Made by a program: the position numbers and the translations under genes. From positions 1 through 5,213 of the forward strand of contig JAZQYO010000028.1 in assembly GCA_045633565.1 (NCBI GenBank): 5,213 bases of DNA, in the 5' to 3' direction. This document shows positions 1 to 3,934 of the stretch, piece after piece; position 1 is the first letter of the stretch; the number at the start of each line of letters is the position of its first letter. Source of the stretch: RGIG7450 sp045633565. GTDB taxonomy: Bacteria > Bacillota > Clostridia > RUG12999. Below the pieces are notes generated by a model. The model was not told where the DNA came from and made no database searches. It saw only the letters and a program-made list of their open reading frames with translations.

Positions 1-1
1 G

Positions 2-30
2 ATTATAACACAAAACGTCGTCAGCAACAA
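2..30 (-). promoter_or_regulatory. Leftward promoter at window edge
   Basis: On the minus strand a perfect extended -10, TGTTATAAT (10-2), lies 17 bases from a -35-like TTGTTG (30-25). The DNA just upstream on that strand (about 35-60) is A-rich, as in UP elements. Transcription would leave the window to the left, so the gene it serves is not visible. The -35 matches consensus only in TTG, but the extended -10 compensates. It lies beyond the terminator at 133-154, so the unseen gene is probably transcribed independently of the GxGYxYP gene. Confidence 0.5.
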
Positions 31-124
31 TAAATTTATTTTGTTTTCGATTTGGTTTCGTCTTGTTTTATTTTCTTTTCGGTTGGATTTTTTCGTGTTC
101 AGGGTGTAAAAATTTTTGTACGCA
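31..124. other. T/G-rich intergenic stretch, no gene seen
   Basis: The plus strand is strongly T-rich with recurring TTTCG and TTTTCG words; the minus strand is therefore A-rich. Short open frames here have no ribosome binding site or plausible start and give only Lys/Asn-rich low-complexity peptides. The most likely role is spacer plus an A-rich upstream element for the leftward promoter at 2-30. The last 25 bases or so resemble, with gaps, the bases just before the second repeat copy (about 2107-2133), so the repeat unit may extend into this stretch. Confidence 0.4.
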
Positions 125-154
125 CAAAGAAAAGGAGCAGAGAAATCTGCTCCT
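124..154 (-). terminator. Intrinsic terminator of the GxGYxYP gene
   Basis: Read leftward, the 9-base stem AGGAGCAGA/TCTGCTCCT (arms 154-146 and 141-133, 4-base loop) is followed at once by the T-rich run TTTTCTTTG. This is a one-way terminator: on the plus strand the hairpin is followed by AAAA, not T. It lies 124 bases past the stop codon of the GxGYxYP gene, with no gene between, and is the natural end of that transcript. Confidence 0.75.
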
Positions 155-202
155 AAAATTTTGTAATGTTGTTTTATAAAAAATTCGACAAATTGGAATT
201 TG
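125..202 (-). repeat. Terminator-bearing repeat, copy 1
   Basis: This 78-base unit recurs in the same orientation at 2134-2209 with four substitutions and one 2-base indel. It contains a strong hairpin (133-154) and a second, AT-rich stem pairing AAATTC (181-186) with GAATTT (196-201) around a 9-base loop. The indel falls in the loop of the first hairpin, and every base of that stem is identical in the two copies. Both copies lie downstream of a leftward gene, so the unit behaves as a 3' untranslated/terminator cassette. No transposase, terminal inverted repeat or target duplication is seen. Whether the family extends genome-wide cannot be told from this window. Confidence 0.85.
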
Positions 203-277
203 TTTAACTGCTTTCAATAGTCTATTTCTTTGACCGAGCAAACAAATGAGTAGGTATGAGGGTTATTAAAAACAATT
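203..277. other. 3' untranslated gap of the GxGYxYP gene
   Basis: About 75 bases between the repeat and the stop codon of the GxGYxYP gene. No open frame with a ribosome binding site, no hairpin of note and no repeat is seen. At the other copy of the repeat this gap is only 8 bases, so the spacing between gene and cassette is not conserved. Confidence 0.4.
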
Positions 278-1966
278 TTATTCGGGTTGTGCGAATTCGT
301 GCGGAACATTCTGCTCGATGGCAGAAAGTAATTCATCTACACCTATAATTTCGATATTATCATCTAATTGACTTATAAAATATTGTAAATCATCAGTGCC
401 GATTGTCCACGGATGAATGTTTATTATTGTGTAGCCGTTGATTGATGATAACTCTGCTTTTTTTGCATTGATTATTTGAGCTTGTTCTTTGAGCCATTCG
501 TTAGTTACTTCTTCAGGATTCCCGCTTGGATACCACAAACTGAAACCAACAGTAACAAAAGGTTTATCGTTTGAGAAGAACACCTTTCCTTTACCTGCTG
601 AATATCTGTCAGGGTCAAGCTGAATAATACCACCTTCTATATTATCATATCTTGAAAAATATGAAAGACGTTTTTCGAGGTTTTTATCAAAATTTAGTCC
701 TTTGTACTCATCGAGGAATGTTATGATATTAAGACCGGATTCAAGCATAAGTGAAGCACTATAATCTGAAAACGCTTCAAGCTCTTCGGAATTCATTTTA
801 GAGATACGTGCATATCCGCCACCTGACGGACCTGTAGTAAACGCAACGCCTTCACCTGTAGTAAGAGTGCGCTTTATGTCAACTGAAGATAATTCCTTAG
901 CAATAGGAGAGAATGTCCAGCTGACAGGTACAGGAGAATTGTAGCCTTGCCAGGTATGAAATTCACTAAAACCATTTTGAATCCATTGAAGATTATCGCC
1001 ATCACTATAAACTAATGAAACATAATGTTTGTTTTCATCAAGTGTAACCTCGGATGACAATTTAGTATTAAATTTGGCTTTTTCAACTTCAAAAGATGAA
1101 AGTATGCTGAGATTATAAGAATGGTCAGACGGAATTACTGAATGACCGTAACGTGAAGCAGATTCTGTAAATTTAACTTCATACTGACACCAACCAAAAA
1201 TAATAGAGGCTGGTTTAAGATTTTTCATAACCTTATCACGGAAAAGTCTGCCTGTAAAATCGCTGTCTTCAATATATATAACAAAAATATTCTGCTGAAT
1301 TGCAAAATCTCTCATTCCGTTTGCATAGTAATAAAGATGTACAAGTGAATCGTTACGAAAATGCTCTTTATTTTCTTTGTAAAAGTTTTTTAGATATTTT
1401 AAGTTTATGTTATCTTCACTGATATCAGCAGATTTTTTTAAACCGAGGTTTATTACTGCTTCTTCATTATCACAGGCAACAGGAAGCCAGCCATTGATTG
1501 TTGCAAGATTTGTTGCAGTATTCAGTTGACCATGGTCTTCGTAAGTTTTGAAAAGAATATACCCGCCATCAGTTATGTGTGATGAGAATTTTTTAATTAC
1601 AGAAGAAAAATTCCAAGGGTTACCGTCTGCATCTGTTTCAGAAAGTGTGTAGCCTGCTTTTTTCATTTCTTCAAGAGCATATCGGTGTGATTCTGAACCG
1701 TAATCAATAAATATTGCAGGTTCCTTTCTTGCAACAAGCCCTTGCAGAGCTATAATTGTATGAAGCTGAGATATGGAGAGCTCTGATAACTTCACAACCG
1801 TGATTTCATTATTTATTTCCGGATTATCAAATCTGTCTTGCATTTCAATGAGCTGAGCCTCACTTTTCGGTTCGGGTGCATCTTTTAGAAATGTCGCATC
1901 TATAGTATTAAAAAGAATAGAAAACATCATAACTGCAAAAGAAAGCCATTTGATTATAAAATTCAT
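278..1966 (-). CDS. Secreted GxGYxYP-family putative glycoside hydrolase
   Basis: A 562-residue protein. Residues 1-24 look like a signal peptide (Lys6, hydrophobic core 7-19, possible cleavage after Ile-Asp-Ala24). There is no lipobox Cys, C-terminal anchor or dockerin, so it is probably released. Residues about 54-230 resemble the GxGYxYP N-terminal domain (KLSELSISQLHTIIALQGL, FIDYG). Residues about 310-550 resemble the GxGYxYP domain proper: YVSLVYSDGDNLQW (315-328, acidic Asp322 and Asp324), GPSGGGY (379-385), FLDEYKG (417-423) and INIHPWTIG (515-523). The family is classed as putative carbohydrate-active; its substrate is not known to me. The name-giving motif is altered: after GGGY the usual x-Tyr-Pro reads Ala-Arg-Ile. 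ATG at 1966 is chosen because AGGAGA lies 7 bases before it; an in-frame TTG at 1984 lies upstream of that site. It has its own terminator and appears monocistronic. Family assignment is fairly sure, enzymatic activity is inferred. Confidence 0.85.
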   Translation of the reverse strand: MNFIIKWLSFAVMMFSILFNTIDATFLKDAPEPKSEAQLIEMQDRFDNPEINNEITVVKLSELSISQLHTIIALQGLVARKEPAIFIDYGSESHRYALEEMKKAGYTLSETDADGNPWNFSSVIKKFSSHITDGGYILFKTYEDHGQLNTATNLATINGWLPVACDNEEAVINLGLKKSADISEDNINLKYLKNFYKENKEHFRNDSLVHLYYYANGMRDFAIQQNIFVIYIEDSDFTGRLFRDKVMKNLKPASIIFGWCQYEVKFTESASRYGHSVIPSDHSYNLSILSSFEVEKAKFNTKLSSEVTLDENKHYVSLVYSDGDNLQWIQNGFSEFHTWQGYNSPVPVSWTFSPIAKELSSVDIKRTLTTGEGVAFTTGPSGGGYARISKMNSEELEAFSDYSASLMLESGLNIITFLDEYKGLNFDKNLEKRLSYFSRYDNIEGGIIQLDPDRYSAGKGKVFFSNDKPFVTVGFSLWYPSGNPEEVTNEWLKEQAQIINAKKAELSSINGYTIINIHPWTIGTDDLQYFISQLDDNIEIIGVDELLSAIEQNVPHEFAQPE

Positions 1967-1973
1967 ACGATTT

Positions 1974-1979
1974 TCTCCT
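1974..1979 (-). promoter_or_regulatory. Ribosome binding site of the GxGYxYP gene
   Basis: AGGAGA on the minus strand, 7 bases from ATG 1966. It decides the start: the longer in-frame reading from TTG 1984 would place this site inside the coding region and has no comparable site of its own. Confidence 0.8.
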
Positions 1980-1998
1980 ATCAAAGTGTTTTTTAAAA

Positions 1999-2030
1999 TA
2001 ACAAACCATTCGCAAGTTTTAAGTTTGTTA
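1999..2030. repeat. Inverted repeat TAACAAAC-N16-GTTTGTTA
   Basis: Perfect 8-base arms at 1999-2006 and 2023-2030 with a 16-base spacer, upstream of the GxGYxYP ribosome binding site. It could be a regulator operator or a weak hairpin at the 5' end of the transcript. The arms are AT-rich, so as an RNA hairpin it would be weak; a protein site is at least as likely. No regulator can be named. Confidence 0.45.
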
Positions 2031-2035
2031 AGTTA

Positions 2036-2064
2036 ATATTATCATACAATTAGAAAAGAAACAA
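2036..2064 (-). promoter_or_regulatory. Weak candidate promoter of the GxGYxYP gene
   Basis: On the minus strand TTGTTT (2064-2059) lies 17 bases from TAATAT (2041-2036). An overlapping GATAAT (2043-2038) is a better -10 but has only a 15-base spacer. Neither is convincing. The location, about 70-100 bases before the start codon, is right for a leader carrying the inverted repeat at 1999-2030. Confidence 0.25.
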
Positions 2065-2131
2065 TACGTGACGAAGAGAATTTAATTTGCTACAAATATT
2101 GCACATAGCGTTGAAAAAATTTTACCGCATA

Positions 2132-2161
2132 ATCAAAGAAAAGGAGCAGAAATCTGCTCCT
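2132..2161 (-). terminator. Intrinsic terminator of the Crp/Fnr gene
   Basis: Read leftward, the 8-base stem AGGAGCAG/CTGCTCCT with a 4-base loop is followed by TTTTCTTTGATT. It begins 57 bases after the regulator's stop codon. The T-run is present only in the leftward direction, so this ends the regulator transcript and does not serve rightward transcription. Confidence 0.75.
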
Positions 2162-2209
2162 AAAAGTTTGTAATGTTGTTTAATAAAGAATTCGCCAAAT
2201 TGGAATTTG
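2134..2209 (-). repeat. Terminator-bearing repeat, copy 2
   Basis: The 76-base counterpart of 125-202, in the same orientation and starting 8 bases past the stop codon of the Crp/Fnr gene. Its main stem is AGGAGCAG/CTGCTCCT (2142-2149 with 2154-2161). The second stem is AATTC (2189-2193) with GAATT (2203-2207), around GCCAAATTG. The copies start exactly 2009 bases apart, with the whole GxGYxYP gene between them. Recombination between the two would remove that gene and leave one intact terminator behind the regulator. Confidence 0.85.
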
Positions 2210-2217
2210 ACACTCTG

Positions 2218-2877
2218 TTATAGCAACTTGAATTGATTTTTATTAAACTCCAACATTCCTTCATCTCTAATCTTGCAAAGCTCATTGGACATTGCGCTTC
2301 GGTCAACCGATAAAAAATCCGCAAGCTGCTGACGGTTGAATGGAATGGTAAAACTTGAACTGTTGTGTCGTTTAGCTTCTTCTGATAAATAGGATATAAG
2401 TTTTTCTCGTGTAGAACGCTTGGACATATGCCCAAGCTTTTGCACGAGTTTTCTGTTTTTCTCAGAAATAGCAAAAAACATATTCCGCACTACCATAGAG
2501 TGAAAACGGCAGGCAGAAGAACAGGTTGTAATGATCCGCTTTACATCAAAGAAAATAACAGAACTTTCATCTACAGCTACCACATCATTCAATAGTGCGC
2601 CACTTTCAGGAGCAACGTATGCTTCACCAAACATTTCACCAACGGCAATCTGACTGAGAATACTGCGGTTTCCCCAATAATCATCCTTTTGAATATGCAG
2701 GTTTCCATCTACCAAAACGATAATGTCATTTAGATGCTCACCCTGACGAAGTACATATTCACCTTTTTTATAGGTATAAAGCCTTGCACCGAGGCAAGAA
2801 AGCATAGATGCTATTTCATCATCGCCCACACCGGCAAACAGTTGTGTTCTTTTTAAGACCGAAACATACTTTTTCAT
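2218..2877 (-). CDS. Crp/Fnr-family regulator, HcpR-like
   Basis: A 219-residue DNA-binding regulator, normal length for the family. Residues about 12-125 form the cyclic-nucleotide-type beta-barrel (KKGEYVLRQGE 37-47, LVDGNL 55-60, VGEMFGE 79-85), about 126-150 the dimer helix, and about 155-219 the winged helix-turn-helix, with the turn and recognition helix around 181-209 (NRQQLADFLSVDRSAMSNEL). The Arg-Ser pair that binds cAMP phosphate in E. coli CRP is not evident after GEMFGE, and the N-terminal Fe-S cysteine set of FNR is absent, so the signal is probably neither cAMP nor an FNR-type cluster. Cysteines are at 28, 119, 123 and 201. It is divergent from an hcp operon, the usual setting of HcpR-type nitrosative-stress regulators; the HcpR role is inferred from this. 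GGAAAG (2892-2887) lies 9 bases before ATG 2877. It is followed at once by terminator copy 2. Confidence 0.93.
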   Translation of the reverse strand: MKKYVSVLKRTQLFAGVGDDEIASMLSCLGARLYTYKKGEYVLRQGEHLNDIIVLVDGNLHIQKDDYWGNRSILSQIAVGEMFGEAYVAPESGALLNDVVAVDESSVIFFDVKRIITTCSSACRFHSMVVRNMFFAISEKNRKLVQKLGHMSKRSTREKLISYLSEEAKRHNSSSFTIPFNRQQLADFLSVDRSAMSNELCKIRDEGMLEFNKNQFKLL

Positions 2878-2892
2878 AAATCATCACTTTCC

Positions 2893-2906
2893 GTTGTAAA
2901 AACAAC
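2893..2906. promoter_or_regulatory. Candidate Crp/Fnr-type operator
   Basis: Perfect inverted repeat GTTGT-AAAA-ACAAC, 14 bases with a 4-base spacer, the same overall geometry as the FNR box (TTGAT-N4-ATCAA) but with different half-sites. Its centre, 2899.5, is at -41.5 from the start predicted by the rightward TATAAT box (2929-2934, start near 2941). This is the standard class II activator position. The neighbouring Crp/Fnr protein is the obvious ligand. Confidence 0.6.
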
Positions 2907-2921
2907 TGCTTTGTTTTAATT

Positions 2922-2950
2922 ATTGTACTATAATTCAGGTATAAAGTCAA
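2922..2950 (-). promoter_or_regulatory. Promoter of the Crp/Fnr gene
   Basis: On the minus strand TTGACT (2950-2945) and TACAAT (2927-2922) are separated by exactly 17 bases and each differs from consensus at one position. The predicted start is near 2915, giving a 38-base leader. The operon's TATAAT on the other strand lies inside this spacer, so polymerase cannot occupy both promoters. The inverted repeat at 2893-2906 falls at about +10 to +23, a position suited to autorepression by roadblock. Confidence 0.65.
2929..2934 (+). promoter_or_regulatory. Activator-dependent promoter of the hcp operon
   Basis: A consensus TATAAT -10 box with no recognisable -35 at 16-18 bases (the 17-base position reads CTGCTT). 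Predicted transcription start is near 2941, 24 bases before the CTG at 2965. A perfect -10 with a poor -35 and a palindrome at -41.5 is what an activator-dependent promoter looks like. Confidence 0.6.
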
Positions 2951-2951
2951 T

Positions 2952-2960
2952 GGAGGTGAT
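2952..2960 (+). promoter_or_regulatory. Ribosome binding site pointing to a CTG start
   Basis: GGAGGTGAT is a full-length anti-16S match. It overlaps ATG 2950 and GTG 2956, so neither can be the start it serves. The in-frame codon at proper distance (8 bases after GGAGG) is CTG 2965. An ATG 2950 start would have a predicted leader of only 9 bases and only a weak AGGT before it. Confidence 0.65.
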
Positions 2961-2964
2961 AGGT

Positions 2965-3219
2965 CTGAAACCAAAAATCAAAATTACTTTGGTTGACAAA
3001 AAAGGGAGTTTTGTTTGTCACAGAGGACACCAAATCGGAGATGCCTTTGATTACGATACAGAGCGAGGCAGTCTTTGCCCGATGGCAATGCACGTAGCTT
3101 TTCCATATATAGATATTTTGCGATATGGTGGTGAACCGCCGAAGGCAGAATGTGGAGAAATTCGCTTTTGCTGTCCTGATAGTGCTGTAATTAATATCTT
3201 TAAAATTGAAAAGGAGTAA
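2965..3219 (+). CDS. Small Cys/His-rich TIGR04076-family protein
   Basis: An 84-residue cytosolic protein if started at CTG 2965 (89 residues from ATG 2950, the conventional choice). It opens with LKPKIKITLVDKKG, read with Met at the CTG. The pattern fits the uncharacterised TIGR04076 family: a first strand, Cys-x-x-Gly-His-like C18-H-R-G-H22, the IGDAFD segment, LCPMAMHVAFPYI (37-49) with C38 and H43, LRYGGEPP (52-59) and FCCPD (68-72). Cysteines at 18, 38, 63, 69 and 70 with His19, His22 and His43 suggest a metal or Fe-S site, but this is inference and no activity is known to me. It is first in the operon, 4 bases ahead of the ferredoxin gene, whose AAGGAG site sits inside its last codons, so the two are probably translationally coupled. 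Expected induction is together with hcp. Confidence 0.82.
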   Translation: MKPKIKITLVDKKGSFVCHRGHQIGDAFDYDTERGSLCPMAMHVAFPYIDILRYGGEPPKAECGEIRFCCPDSAVINIFKIEKE

Positions 3220-3223
3220 GTAT

Positions 3224-3919
3224 ATGATTAGAAAAATTATCAAAATCGATGAAGAAAAATGCAACGGCTGCGGTGCTTGTGCCTCTGCTTGCCACGAAGG
3301 TGCTATTGAAATGATAAACGGAAAAGCAAAGCTTGTTCGTGAGGACTACTGCGACGGACTTGGAGATTGTCTGCCTGCGTGTCCTGTAGATGCAATCACC
3401 TTTGAGGAACGTGAAGCACCTGCCTATAATGAAGCGGCAGTGCTCGAAGCAAAATCCAAAAAGCAAGGAACTTTACCCTGTGGTTGTCCGGGAACGCAAT
3501 CAAAAGCCATCAACAGAGATAGTTGTGATTGCAGTAGTTCTGCTGCACCGATCAGTAGTCAATTATCACAGTGGCCTGTGCAGATAAAGCTCGTTCCTGT
3601 AAACGCCCCTTATTTTGACGGAGCAAACCTTTTGGTTGCGGCAGACTGCACTGCCTACGCTTACGGTAATTTCCATAACGAGTTTATCCGTAATCATATT
3701 ACGCTGATCGGTTGTCCTAAGCTTGATGAGGGCGATTATACCGAAAAGCTGTCTTCCATTATCGCAAATAACGATATTAAAAGTGTAACCGTTATTCGTA
3801 TGGAAGTACCTTGTTGCGGCGGTATTGAGTATGCAGTTAAACAGGCTTTACAAACAAGCGGTAAATTTATTCCGTGGAGAGTAGTTACCATCTCTACCGA
3901 CGGTAAAATATTAGATTAA
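3224..3919 (+). CDS. Hcp-associated ferredoxin with Cys-rich C-terminal domain
   Basis: A 231-residue cytosolic protein. Residues 8-60 are a two-cluster ferredoxin domain: C13-x2-C16-x2-C19-x3-C23 and a second motif C43-x5-C49-x3-C53-P in which the usual CxxCxxC is stretched to CDGLGDC. The two motifs probably bind two [4Fe-4S] clusters. A linker (61-115) carries C86-G-C88-P and C101-D-C103. The rest (about 118-231) is a separate domain with ADCTAYAYGNF (140-150), IGCPKLD (162-168), MEVPCCGG (193-200) and a conserved-looking WRVVTISTDGKI tail; C142, C164, C197 and C198 could bind a further cluster. The protein is over three times the size of a plain 2[4Fe-4S] ferredoxin. Placed directly before hcp with a 15-base gap, it is a likely electron donor to Hcp or a cluster-handling helper; which one is not shown. 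ATG 3224 is chosen for AAGGAG (3211-3216), 7 bases upstream. Confidence 0.9.
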   Translation: MIRKIIKIDEEKCNGCGACASACHEGAIEMINGKAKLVREDYCDGLGDCLPACPVDAITFEEREAPAYNEAAVLEAKSKKQGTLPCGCPGTQSKAINRDSCDCSSSAAPISSQLSQWPVQIKLVPVNAPYFDGANLLVAADCTAYAYGNFHNEFIRNHITLIGCPKLDEGDYTEKLSSIIANNDIKSVTVIRMEVPCCGGIEYAVKQALQTSGKFIPWRVVTISTDGKILD

Positions 3920-3934
3920 ACGGAGGACAGAAAA

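Larger units (their letters stand above)
1967..2133 (-). other. Upstream region of the GxGYxYP gene
   Basis: An AT-rich gap of about 165 bases between the GxGYxYP gene and the second repeat copy. It should hold that gene's promoter, because a terminator (2142-2161) separates it from the regulator. No gene is seen. An 8-base perfect inverted repeat (1999-2006 with 2023-2030) and three AAGTT words (2014, 2021, 2030) lie between the candidate promoter and the ribosome binding site. Bases 2065-2106 show nothing recognisable. Confidence 0.5.

Noticed and set aside
31..120. Lys/Asn-rich small coding region on the minus strand
   Set aside because: No start codon with a ribosome binding site, and the composition is that of an A-rich spacer upstream of a promoter.
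125..202. Repeat as a MITE or insertion-sequence remnant
   Set aside because: No terminal inverted repeats spanning the unit, no target-site duplication and no transposase. Its position behind genes and terminator structure explain it better.
125..202. Repeat pair as a CRISPR array
   Set aside because: Only two copies, separated by a whole gene, and the unit is far longer than a CRISPR repeat.
203..277. Small RNA or riboswitch behind the GxGYxYP gene
   Set aside because: No stable fold or own promoter/terminator pair can be made out; it reads as a plain 3' untranslated gap.
1967..1984. TTG start at 1984 for the GxGYxYP protein
   Set aside because: It would put the AGGAGA ribosome binding site inside the gene and add six residues before the signal peptide. 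ATG 1966 fits better.
2160..2474. Second minus-strand frame within the Crp/Fnr gene
   Set aside because: It overlaps the helix-turn-helix coding part of the regulator and runs into the terminator repeat; no start signal or family resemblance.
2947..3466. Minus-strand open frames opposite the TIGR04076 and ferredoxin genes
   Set aside because: They overlap two genes with clear family motifs and ribosome binding sites and encode composition-biased peptides. They are shadows.
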